NCBI GenBank assembly: GCA_014649575.1
Contig: BMTH01000002.1
Coordinates: forward strand, 376,423-440,422
Length of the DNA: 64,000 nucleotides
Reading direction: 5' to 3'
Source: Streptomyces griseoincarnatus
GTDB lineage: Bacteria > Actinomycetota > Actinomycetes > Streptomycetales > Streptomycetaceae
Shown here: positions 31,945-39,739 of the stretch, one piece after another
How positions within the stretch are numbered: position 1 is the first letter of the stretch
Layout: the number at the start of each line of letters is the position of its first letter
The notes under the pieces: model-generated
Database searches by the model: none
The model's input: the letters and a program-made list of their open reading frames with translations, nothing else
Told to the model about the DNA's origin: nothing
Program-made: the position numbers and the translations under genes

Positions 31945-33967
31945 CCTCCTTCACCCCGTCCTCCTCGGCCGCCGCCGTGACCGTGCGGGCCCGCGGCCCC
32001 TGGAACAGGTACGTCAGGGCGAAGCCGCCGCCGACGACGACCGCGCCGCCGGCCGCGTCCAGGATCCAGTGGTTGCCGGTCGCGACGATCGCGGCGGCCG
32101 TGAACAGCGGGTGCAGCAGCCCGAGAACCTTCATCCAGGTCCTGGGCGCGATGATCGCGATCACCAGGCCGCACCACAGCGACCAGCCGAAGTGCAGCGA
32201 GGGCATCGCCGCGTACTGGTTGGTGAGCGCGGTCAGCGTGCCGTAGTCGGGCTGGGAGAAGTCCTGCACGCCGTGGACGGTGTCGATGATGCCGAGGTCC
32301 GGCATCAGGCGCGGCGGGGCCAGCGGGTACAGCCAGAAGCCGACCAGGGCCAGCAGGGTGGCGAAGCCGAGGGCGGAGCGCGCCCAGCGGTAGTGGACGG
32401 GACGGCGCCAGTAGAGCAGGCCGAGCACCGTCAGCGGCACGACGAAGTGGAACGACGTGTAGTAGAAGTCGAAGAAGTTCCGCAGCCAGCCGGCCTTCAC
32501 CACGGCGTGGTTGACGGCGTGCTCGATGTCCATGTGGAGCAGGCGCTCCAGGTCGAGGATCTGCTGCCCGTGCTTCTCGGCGCGGGCCCGGCCCGCCTCG
32601 TTGCTGCCGCCGGTCGCGGCGAGGCGCACCTTGGCGTACCCGGCGTAGGTGACGCGGATGAGGAGCAGCTCCAGCAGCAGGTTCGGCCGGATCAGCACCC
32701 GCCGCAGGAACGGCAGCAGGGGCACGAACGCGAACCGGGCCGGCACGGGCGGGGCGTACGGCGTGGGCACGGGCTCGCGGAAGTACGGCGACGTGCGTCG
32801 GAGGAACGGCACGGCGGTGGCGGCGGCCAGCGCGGCGAGCAGCACCGTGTTGTCCCGCAGCGGGTGCAGGAACGCCATGTTCGGCAGCATCATCTTGGCC
32901 GGCAGCGTCATCACCAGGACCACGGCGACGGGCCACACCAGCCGGTCGCGGGCGCGTGTGCCGACCCGGCCGACGACGGTGAGCAGCACCCACAGCAGCT
33001 GGTGCTGCCACGCGGTCGGTGACACCGCTATGGCGGCGCACCCGGTGATGCCGACGGCGAGGAGCAGCTGGCCGTCGCGGGCGTAGTGGACGGCGCGCCT
33101 CAGGCCGAGGGTGACGACGGCGGCGCCCAGCAGCAGGAAGAGGGCGATCTCCAGCGGGCCCTCGATGCCCAGGCGCAGCAGCGCGCCGTGCAGGGACTGG
33201 TTGGCGAGGGCGTCGGCGGGTCCGCCGAGCCCGACGCCCGCCAGGTGGTGCACCCAGTAGGCGGCGGAGTCCTGCGGCATGGCGGCCCAGGCGAGGGCGG
33301 TGGCCGAGGCGAAGGTGACGGCGGTGACGGTGGCGGCCTGGCGGCGGCCGGTGAGCCACAGCAGCGGCGCGAAGAGCAGCAGGGTCGGCTGGAGGGCAGC
33401 GGCGACCCCGACGAGGACGCCGCCGGCCCGCTGGCCGTGGGCGACGAAGCAGCCGAGCAGGACGAGCAGCACCGGGATGATGCTGGTCTGGCCGAGCCAG
33501 AGGGTGTTGCGCACCGGCAGGGACACCATGAGCAGGCTGACCGCGACGGGCGCGGCGAGCAGGGCGGTGCGCCGGCCGACGGGCTGCGGCAGCGCGCGGG
33601 CGGCGATCAGCGCCAGCGCCACGACCAGCAGCAGGGTGCCGAAGGTCCAGCCCCAGCCGAGGGTCTGCTCGGCGGATCTGGTGAGCGGCTTGAGGACAAG
33701 ACCGCCGAACGGTGTGCCGGTGAACTCGGTGGAGTCGTAGAGGGAGCCGCTGACGTGCAGCACGCCCTCGGGGCCCACCCAGGTCTCCAGGTCGGTCAGG
33801 CGTTCACCGCTCGGGGTGGTGAGGACGAGGGCGACCTGGCGCGCCGCGAGGACGGCGGCGAGCAGCCACAGTCCGAGGCGCGCCGCCCGCAGCCGCGCCC
33901 GGGTGCCGCCCACGGCCGTCGCGCCGAACGCCTCGGCCGGTCCCCCACTGTGTTCCGCATTCGCCAC
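31898..33967 (-). CDS. bifunctional GT87 mannosyltransferase-like / PAP2 phosphatase
   Basis: A 689-residue fusion. The N-terminal half (about 30-400) is a polytopic GT87-type glycosyltransferase (GT-C, polyprenyl-phosphate-mannose users; VSLPVRNTLWLGQTSIIPVL, WQHQLLWVLL). The C-terminal half (about 430-660) is a PAP2-type lipid phosphatase: YAAMPSLHFGWSLW and ATGNHWILDAAGG hold the catalytic His residues and Asp. The pairing suggests transfer of a lipid-linked sugar and recycling of the carrier. The start is GTG 33967. It is convergent with the GT-C-like gene, so the two probably serve one surface pathway. Confidence 0.9.
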   Translation of the reverse strand: MANAEHSGGPAEAFGATAVGGTRARLRAARLGLWLLAAVLAARQVALVLTTPSGERLTDLETWVGPEGVLHVSGSLYDSTEFTGTPFGGLVLKPLTRSAEQTLGWGWTFGTLLLVVALALIAARALPQPVGRRTALLAAPVAVSLLMVSLPVRNTLWLGQTSIIPVLLVLLGCFVAHGQRAGGVLVGVAAALQPTLLLFAPLLWLTGRRQAATVTAVTFASATALAWAAMPQDSAAYWVHHLAGVGLGGPADALANQSLHGALLRLGIEGPLEIALFLLLGAAVVTLGLRRAVHYARDGQLLLAVGITGCAAIAVSPTAWQHQLLWVLLTVVGRVGTRARDRLVWPVAVVLVMTLPAKMMLPNMAFLHPLRDNTVLLAALAAATAVPFLRRTSPYFREPVPTPYAPPVPARFAFVPLLPFLRRVLIRPNLLLELLLIRVTYAGYAKVRLAATGGSNEAGRARAEKHGQQILDLERLLHMDIEHAVNHAVVKAGWLRNFFDFYYTSFHFVVPLTVLGLLYWRRPVHYRWARSALGFATLLALVGFWLYPLAPPRLMPDLGIIDTVHGVQDFSQPDYGTLTALTNQYAAMPSLHFGWSLWCGLVIAIIAPRTWMKVLGLLHPLFTAAAIVATGNHWILDAAGGAVVVGGGFALTYLFQGPRARTVTAAAEEDGVKEVSSGPPAPEKDRTPS

Positions 33968-34356
33968 GCCTCGTCGGCCTCCCGCCCCGTTGTCGCCCCG
34001 CGCGTCCCGTGCCGGGGCCGTGCCGTGCGCGGCCCGCAGGGCGCGCGCCCCTCGACAAGGACGCCGGACACCGCCGCTTCACCTGACGGCCCTCTCTCTT
34101 TTGTCCGGATGACGATAGTCCGCGCGGGATGCGGTTGCCTCGGGGCGACGCGAGAAGGATCACAACCGGCCACCCACGGCGAAGATCCCCGGGAGCACGG
34201 CGTGCCTGCACACGGCACATTTCCGTGCAGTATGCATCGACCTTCGTACCGTACGTAACGGGGGAAACGCCTCCTATCGTCACTGGCTTCGCCCGCCCGA
34301 CAGTGCCGCCGCGCGGACCCGCCCCTGTTCCCGACGAAAGGCAGGCGAGCGACGTC
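33968..34356. promoter_or_regulatory. divergent control region with short palindromes
   Basis: This region of about 390 bp contains no credible gene. It holds CTGCAC...GTGCAG (34206-34230) and CGTACCGTACG (34245-34255), the latter within an AT-richer stretch (TATGCATC to GTAACGGGG) that looks like the promoter region for the rightward MFS gene. The part near 34080-34130 probably carries the leftward promoter of the GT87-PAP2 gene. Confidence 0.4.
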
Positions 34357-35784
34357 TTGTCGACTTCCCAGGTCGCCCATCACTCCGTCGCCCCCGGTCC
34401 CTCCGGCCCTCCCCGGGCCGGTGCGGCACAGACACCCGACCCCTCCGCCGGTCCCCCGACGGTCACCGACCCCGCGCTGGTCAGGCGCGCCGTGAAGGCG
34501 GCCGCACTCGGCAACGCCATGGAATGGTTCGACTTCGGTGTCTACAGCTACATCGCCGTCACCCTCGGCAAGGTCTTCTTCCCCACGGGGAACGCCACCG
34601 CCCAGCTGCTGTCCACGTTCGGCGCCTTCGCCGCGGCCTTCCTGGTCCGCCCGCTCGGCGGCATGGTCTTCGGGCCGCTAGGCGACCGCGTGGGCCGGCA
34701 GAAGGTCCTCGCCCTCACGATGATCATGATGGCGGCGGGCACCTTCGCCATCGGCCTGATCCCCTCCTACGCCGCGATCGGGGTGGGCGCCCCGATCCTG
34801 CTGCTGGCGGCCCGCCTGGTGCAGGGCTTCTCCACCGGCGGCGAGTACGCGGGCGCCTCCACCTTCATCGCCGAGTACGCCCCCGACAAGCGGCGCGGCT
34901 TCCTCGGCAGCTGGCTGGAGTTCGGCACGCTCGCCGGATACATCGGCGGCGCGGGCCTGGTGACCCTGATGACGGCGCTGCTGTCCACCGACGACCTGCT
35001 CTCCTGGGGCTGGCGCGTCCCGTTCCTGATCGCGGGCCCGATGGGCGTCATCGGCCTCTACCTGCGCATGCGGCTGGAGGAGACCCCCGCCTTCGCGGCC
35101 GAGGTCGCCAAGGCCGAGACCGAGCGCCCCAAGGTGCCGCTGCGCGAGATGGTGACGGGCCAGTGGCGCGCGCTGCTGCTGTGCGTGGGCCTGGTGCTGG
35201 TCTTCAACGTCACCGACTACATGCTGCTGTCGTACATGCCGAGCTACCTCACCAGCGAGCTGGGCTACGACGCCACGCACGGCCTGGTCGTCGTCCTCGG
35301 CGTGATGGTGCTGATGATGGCCGTGCAGCCGTTCGTCGGCGCGCTGACCGACCGGGTGGGCCGCCGCCCGGTGATGGCGGCCGGCTGCGCGGGCTTCCTC
35401 CTGCTGTCCGTTCCGGCGCTGCTGCTGATCCGCGACGGCGGGCTGCTCGCGGTCGCCGCCGGCCTCGGCGCGCTCGGCCTGCTGCTGGTCTGCTTCACCG
35501 CCGCGATGCCGTCCGCGCTGCCCGCGCTGTTCCCCACCCGGGTCCGCTACGGCTCGCTGTCGATCGGCTTCAACGTCTCGGTGTCCCTGTTCGGCGGCAC
35601 GACCCCACTGGTGGTCACCGCGCTGATCGGCGCGACCGGCGACGTGATGATGCCCGCCTACTACATGATGGCGGCCGCCGTGATCGGCGGGTTCGCGGTG
35701 TGGCGCATGGCCGAGTCGGCCGGCCGCCCGCTGCCGGGATCGCCCCCGTCGCTCGAGCCCGGGACACACCCGGAAAAGGTCTGA
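34357..35784 (+). CDS. MFS metabolite:H+ symporter (ProP/MHS family)
   Basis: A 475-residue, 12-helix symporter of the metabolite:H+ symporter family, which includes osmoprotectant, citrate and shikimate importers. Diagnostic segments are AALGNAMEWFDFGVYSY, VRPLGGMVFGPLGDRVGRQK and RLVQGFSTGGEYAGASTFIAEYAP. The start is probably TTG 34357 (LSTSQVAHH); an upstream frame is open but lacks conserved character. The substrate is not determinable; ProP-type osmolyte uptake is the nearest analogy. An O-methyltransferase gene follows after 80 bp. Confidence 0.88.
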   Translation: MSTSQVAHHSVAPGPSGPPRAGAAQTPDPSAGPPTVTDPALVRRAVKAAALGNAMEWFDFGVYSYIAVTLGKVFFPTGNATAQLLSTFGAFAAAFLVRPLGGMVFGPLGDRVGRQKVLALTMIMMAAGTFAIGLIPSYAAIGVGAPILLLAARLVQGFSTGGEYAGASTFIAEYAPDKRRGFLGSWLEFGTLAGYIGGAGLVTLMTALLSTDDLLSWGWRVPFLIAGPMGVIGLYLRMRLEETPAFAAEVAKAETERPKVPLREMVTGQWRALLLCVGLVLVFNVTDYMLLSYMPSYLTSELGYDATHGLVVVLGVMVLMMAVQPFVGALTDRVGRRPVMAAGCAGFLLLSVPALLLIRDGGLLAVAAGLGALGLLLVCFTAAMPSALPALFPTRVRYGSLSIGFNVSVSLFGGTTPLVVTALIGATGDVMMPAYYMMAAAVIGGFAVWRMAESAGRPLPGSPPSLEPGTHPEKV

Positions 35785-35864
35785 CATCCCAGGGCCGCGC
35801 CCCGTATCTTCGACAGCCGGTCCGGCCGGGCAGGTCCGGCTGGCGCGACGAAAGGCACCCCTGC

Positions 35865-36542
35865 ATGAGCGAGGCGCGGCTCTGGAACGCGGTGGACGAC
35901 TACTTCACCGGGCGGCTGCTGGGCGACGACCCGGACGAGACCCTGACGGCGGCACTGCGCGAGAGCGACGCCGCCGGTCTCCCGCCCATCGCCGTCTCCC
36001 CCCTCCAGGGCAAGCTGCTCCATCTCCTCGCCCGGATCCAGGGCGCGCGGCGCGTCCTGGAGATCGGCACGCTGGGCGGCTACAGCACCATCTGGCTGGG
36101 CCGCGCCCTTCCCGCCGACGGACGGCTGATCACCCTGGAGTACGACCCCCGGCACGCCGAGATCGCGGTCCGTAACATCGCCCGCGCCGGCCTCGCCGAG
36201 CGGGTGGAGGTGCGGGTCGGCCCGGCGCTGGAGTCGCTGCCGAAGCTCGCGGACGAGCAGCCGCCGCCGTTCGACCTGGTGTTCATCGACGCCGACAAGG
36301 CGAACAACCCGCACTACGTCGAGTGGGCGCTGCGCCTCACGGCTGCGGGCAGCCTGATCGTCCTCGACAACGTGGTGCGCGGCGGCCGGGTCGCCGACCC
36401 GGACAACACCGACCCGGACGTGGTGGGCACCCGCGCCGCCCTGGAGATGTTCGGCACCCACCCGCGGCTCGACGCCACGGCGGTGCAGACGGTCGGGGTC
36501 AAGGACCACGACGGCTTCGCACTGGCGCGCGTGGTGTCGTGA
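35865..36542 (+). CDS. O-methyltransferase, caffeoyl-CoA/catechol type
   Basis: A 225-residue Methyltransf_3-type SAM-dependent O-methyltransferase. Motif I is RVLEIGTLGGYSTIWLGRAL, motif II ITLEYDPRHAEIA, and the metal/catalytic region is PFDLVFIDADKANNPHYVEW with IVLDNVVRGGRV. These enzymes methylate vicinal hydroxyls of aromatics with a divalent cation. The ATG has GAAAGG upstream. It follows the MFS gene in the same direction but has its own promoter-like gap. Confidence 0.92.
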   Translation: MSEARLWNAVDDYFTGRLLGDDPDETLTAALRESDAAGLPPIAVSPLQGKLLHLLARIQGARRVLEIGTLGGYSTIWLGRALPADGRLITLEYDPRHAEIAVRNIARAGLAERVEVRVGPALESLPKLADEQPPPFDLVFIDADKANNPHYVEWALRLTAAGSLIVLDNVVRGGRVADPDNTDPDVVGTRAALEMFGTHPRLDATAVQTVGVKDHDGFALARVVS

Positions 36543-36588
36543 ACGGACGGGCGGACGGGCGGCCGGGTGCCGGGACGGGCCTTCGGGC

Positions 36589-36981
36589 TCAGACCTCGTG
36601 GTAGAAACCCACGTTGACGCTGCGCGGGGCGGTGCGGTCCAGGATTACGACCTCGCCGCTGCCGCCCCGGGGCAGCGGCACGGTCCCGCCGTAGGCGACC
36701 GGCTGGGCGTACTCCCCGACGGTCAGCCGCACCTCCGACGACGGGTCGGGCAGCGAACCGCGCAGCCAGGTCAGCTGCCAGCTCCCGTCCTGCGCGCACT
36801 GGAACTCCAGGTGCACCCGGGACACGAACAGCCAGTCGTCAGGCGTCGCCAGCCGGCACAGGGACGTGTCCCTCCCCACCCGCAGCACGGTGCCCGGCTC
36901 GCTCGGCGCGTCGGCCATCAGCATCCCGGCCGTGGCGCCCGATTCCGCCGCTGACACCGCGGCCATGGTGAGTTCGAGCAC
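36589..36981 (-). CDS. FHA-domain protein
   Basis: A 130-residue cytoplasmic protein with a forkhead-associated phosphothreonine-binding domain: GTVLRVGRDTSLCRL carries the Gly-Arg of the first loop and DWLFVSRVHLEFQC the Ser-Arg-x-His. The C-terminal half is beta-rich, ending VNVGFYHEV. It would recognise a Ser/Thr-kinase-phosphorylated partner; none is encoded nearby. The GTG start has a perfect AGGAGGAG ribosome site 5 nt upstream. It is divergent from the DUF1992 gene. Confidence 0.82.
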   Translation of the reverse strand: MLELTMAAVSAAESGATAGMLMADAPSEPGTVLRVGRDTSLCRLATPDDWLFVSRVHLEFQCAQDGSWQLTWLRGSLPDPSSEVRLTVGEYAQPVAYGGTVPLPRGGSGEVVILDRTAPRSVNVGFYHEV

Positions 36982-37083
36982 GTGCGCTCCTCCTGAGAGG
37001 TCCTGGGGCCGGGGCGGCCGGATCGGCTGCCCGCCGCCAGATGATAAAACGCCCGGCCGTACCGCGTCCGGCACAATGGGGTC

Positions 37084-37533
37084 ATGACCGAGCGGAAGCC
37101 ACCGGGCGTCGACTTCGAGAGCTGGGTCGACAAGCAGATCCGCGACGCCGACGCGCGCGGGGAGTTCGAACGGCTCGAAGGCGCCGGCCGGCCGCTGCCG
37201 CCCGAGGTCGAGAGCACCTACGACGAACTCTGGTGGGTCAAGCGGAAGATGGCCCGTGAGGGCATGTCGGTGCTGCCGCCGGCACTGGCCCTGCGCAAGG
37301 AGGCCGAGGACGCGCTGGAGGCGGCCCTCACGGCCCCCTCGGAGCGGATCGTGCGGAAGATCCTCGCGGACGTCAACGCGAAGATCGGCGACATGATGTT
37401 CAAGCCGCCGCCCGGCCCCCCGCTGGGCAAGAAGCCGTACGACGTGGAGGACGTCGTACGCCGGTGGCGGGAGCGCCGGGCGGCGTCGGACGGACAGGGC
37501 GGGACGGGCGAGCGGGGCGGCTCAGACACCTAG
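37084..37533 (+). CDS. DUF1992 (DnaJC28-like) protein
   Basis: A 149-residue protein matching the DUF1992 family: ESWVDKQIRDADARGEFERL, GAGRPLPPE, then DELWWVKRKMAREGMSVLPP and a helical middle. In eukaryotes the domain is found in DNAJC28; the bacterial role is unknown. Its stop overlaps the convergent low-complexity gene by 12 bp. ATG start at 37084. Confidence 0.9.
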   Translation: MTERKPPGVDFESWVDKQIRDADARGEFERLEGAGRPLPPEVESTYDELWWVKRKMAREGMSVLPPALALRKEAEDALEAALTAPSERIVRKILADVNAKIGDMMFKPPPGPPLGKKPYDVEDVVRRWRERRAASDGQGGTGERGGSDT

Positions 37534-38367
37534 CAGGCGCTCCGCCAGTTCGCGGTAGTCCCGCAGCGCGAGCCGCAGTTGCTCGGTGTCGGCGGCCGGG
37601 GCCGCGTCGCCCTTCTTCGGGTCGCCCGAGGCGGGCGCCTTCCAGTTCCGGGTCAGGGTGTGGCGGCGCTCGGTGAGGGCGTCGTTGAGCCGCTCGGTGA
37701 TCTCGTGCAGGACGAGGTCCGCCTCCTCGACGGCGTCCCGCGGCCGGTCCACGAACCCGGCGACGGCCTGCCGCAGCTGCGCGGAGAGACGGTCACAGGT
37801 GTCGTCGGCGAGGAGACGGGAGCCGGGGCGCCCGGACGTTCCGTCCTGGCCGGGGGTGGCGGCGTGGGCGCCGGGGGTGCGGGTGCCCGTGCCGTCGGGG
37901 CCGGGCGCGTGGGTGCCGGTGCCTTCCGGACCGGGCGTGCGCGTGCCGGTGCCGGCCGGGCCGGGGGTGTGGGTGCCGGTGCCATCCGGGCCAGGTACCG
38001 CGGAAGTGCGGTCGGCCGTGCCGGTCGTACCGGCAAAGGTGCGGTCGCCGGTCTGCGGGTGTGCCGCGACCAGCGGGCTCTCCGTGCCGGCGGAGCCGCG
38101 GCCGGAGCCACGCGCGGTGTCCGTGCCGCCGACGGCGGAGGCCGCCCCCGTACCGCCGCGGCGCGCGGCGTCGGTCTCCCCGAAGCCGGCTGTGGAGTCC
38201 GTGCCCCCACGGCCGGCGGAGGGCTCCGCCCTGCGGCCGGCCTCCGTCTTGTGGTCGAGCGTGGCCGCCTCGTGGCCGGGGTCCGCGGAGGCGGGGCCGG
38301 GCGCCGGGGCGTCCGGGCCGTTCGGGATCCAGGTGTCCTGGGTGGTGCGGCGGGGTGCCTCGGGCAT
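37522..38367 (-). CDS. low-complexity protein with C-terminal helical domain
   Basis: A 281-residue protein. Residues 1-185 are Gly/Thr/Pro/Ala-rich and include four 10-residue repeats of the form GPxGTGTxTP (encoded at about 37868-37990). The C-terminal 95 residues form a helical domain (RLSAQLRQAVAGFVDRPRDA, VEEADLVLHEITERLNDAL, LRLALRDYRELAERLLGV). That domain shares the FVDxPRxAVxEADxL pattern with the upstream neighbour. The function is unknown. It starts 5 bp after the neighbour's stop, so the two form an operon. Charge and repeats suggest a disordered region tethering the helical domain. Confidence 0.75.
   Translation of the reverse strand: MPEAPRRTTQDTWIPNGPDAPAPGPASADPGHEAATLDHKTEAGRRAEPSAGRGGTDSTAGFGETDAARRGGTGAASAVGGTDTARGSGRGSAGTESPLVAAHPQTGDRTFAGTTGTADRTSAVPGPDGTGTHTPGPAGTGTRTPGPEGTGTHAPGPDGTGTRTPGAHAATPGQDGTSGRPGSRLLADDTCDRLSAQLRQAVAGFVDRPRDAVEEADLVLHEITERLNDALTERRHTLTRNWKAPASGDPKKGDAAPAADTEQLRLALRDYRELAERLLGV
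37868..37990. repeat. 30-bp in-frame tandem repeats
   Basis: Four diverged 30-bp copies encode GPxGTGTxTP decapeptides inside the low-complexity gene. Confidence 0.8.
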
Positions 38368-38372
38368 GACGA

Positions 38373-39047
38373 TCAGCTCTCCTTCGCCTGGCGGCGGTGC
38401 AGCAGCGACGGGGTGCGGTGACCGTCGCGACGGGTGGCGGGGGCGGCCGTACGCTCGCCGGTGGCGCCGCGGCGCCCGCCGTCGTGGCGCGACGGCCGGA
38501 CCAGTTCCTCGAACAGCGCCCGTGCCTCGACCATCGCCTCACGCATGTCCTCCGTGCCGGCGGCGCCCTCGTGCGCGCCGTCCGGGTGGGCCTGCGCGAC
38601 GCGGTGGACGCGGCGGTAGCCCTCGACGTGGTGGGCGTGGTGCACGGACAGCGCCGCGACCTGCTCCTCGTACTGCCCGTCGGCGGGGAAGCCCCGCGTG
38701 CCGGCGAGCTCGGCGATCAGGCGGTCGGCCTCGGCGACCGCCTCACGCGGCGCGTCGACGAACCGCTCCTGGGCGGCCGTCCAGCGCGCCTCGTAGCGCT
38801 CGCGCTCGGCCGGCTCCAGCGGTCGCACCTGGAGGGAGCCGTGGCGCTCCACGCGCTCGGACAGCTCCCGCTCGGCGGCCTTGGCGTCCCCGTCGTGCCG
38901 GGCGACGGCACGCTCGTACTCGGGGCCGAAGCGCCGCTTGAGGCTCGCGCCGTGTCGCGGGCCGCGTGCGCGCAGGGTCAGGACGGCCGCGACGGCGACA
39001 ACGACCGCGACAATCACGATCAATGCAATGATCAGGCCAGTGGACAT
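38373..39047 (-). CDS. single-helix membrane protein with helical domain
   Basis: A 224-residue protein with an N-terminal membrane helix (GLIIALIVIVAVVVAVAAVL, about 4-24) and a charged helical cytoplasmic region: LKRRFGPEYERAVARHDGDA, AAERELSERVERHGSL, then RFVDAPREAVAEADRLIAEL. The last part is paralogous to the helical domain of the downstream gene. The ATG at 39047 has GGAAGG upstream. The pair resembles actinomycete membrane/soluble partner proteins of unknown role; a stress or envelope function is a guess. Confidence 0.8.
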   Translation of the reverse strand: MSTGLIIALIVIVAVVVAVAAVLTLRARGPRHGASLKRRFGPEYERAVARHDGDAKAAERELSERVERHGSLQVRPLEPAERERYEARWTAAQERFVDAPREAVAEADRLIAELAGTRGFPADGQYEEQVAALSVHHAHHVEGYRRVHRVAQAHPDGAHEGAAGTEDMREAMVEARALFEELVRPSRHDGGRRGATGERTAAPATRRDGHRTPSLLHRRQAKES

Positions 39048-39223
39048 GGATGCCTTCCGGGGTTCTCGTCCCAACCGGCACTCCTCGCGAGCCGGTTCGC
39101 CCCAACGGGTTGCCCGTTGCACCGCGCACAAACTGCACGGCGCAGACGCCCGCCCTCCGGCCGGCACCGCACGGCGCCCAATTCACTTGCCCCCAGGGCC
39201 CGTAGGGGACGGAGAATGCGGCC

Positions 39224-39718
39224 ATGACCTGGACCGTGACCCCGGAGTCCCCCGATTCGCCCGTGGCCCTCGCGCTCTGGCGCGCGTACTACACGGAGGT
39301 CAGCGACCGCTGGTACCTGCTGCACGAGGGGCGCCGGACCGACCCGGACGAGCTGGAGCGGGAGATCGCCGCGCGGTCGGGCGCCGGTCTCGCGCCGCCG
39401 CGCGGGCTGCTGCTGGTCGCGCGGTACGGGGGCGAGCCGGCGGGCAGCGCCGGGATCCGCCTGTCACCGGACGGCACGGCGGCCGAGCTGACCCGGGTGT
39501 TCCTGTACGAGGGGATGCGCGGCCGGGGCGGGGCGGCGCTGCTGGTGCGGGCCGCGGAGGAGGCGGCACGGGACCTCGGCGCCCGCCGGATGATCCTGGA
39601 CACCCGCAGCGACCTCGTCGAGGCGCGCACCCTGTACGCCCGCCTCGGGTACGCCGAGACCGAGCCGCACAACGACGACCCGTACGCGGAGCACTGGTTC
39701 GCCAGACAGCTCGCCTGA
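39224..39718 (+). CDS. GNAT-family N-acetyltransferase
   Basis: A 164-residue acetyltransferase. The acetyl-CoA-binding motif A is AELTRVFLYEGMRGRGGAALL (R-x-x-G-x-G/A), followed by ARRMILDTRSDLVEARTLYARLGYAET, typical of motif B. The N-terminus (TVTPESPDSPVALALWRAYY) is common in Streptomyces single-domain GNATs. The substrate is unknown. It is convergent with the MFS gene at 39740. Confidence 0.92.
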   Translation: MTWTVTPESPDSPVALALWRAYYTEVSDRWYLLHEGRRTDPDELEREIAARSGAGLAPPRGLLLVARYGGEPAGSAGIRLSPDGTAAELTRVFLYEGMRGRGGAALLVRAAEEAARDLGARRMILDTRSDLVEARTLYARLGYAETEPHNDDPYAEHWFARQLA

Positions 39719-39739
39719 GGCCGGGTCACCACCCGTGTC

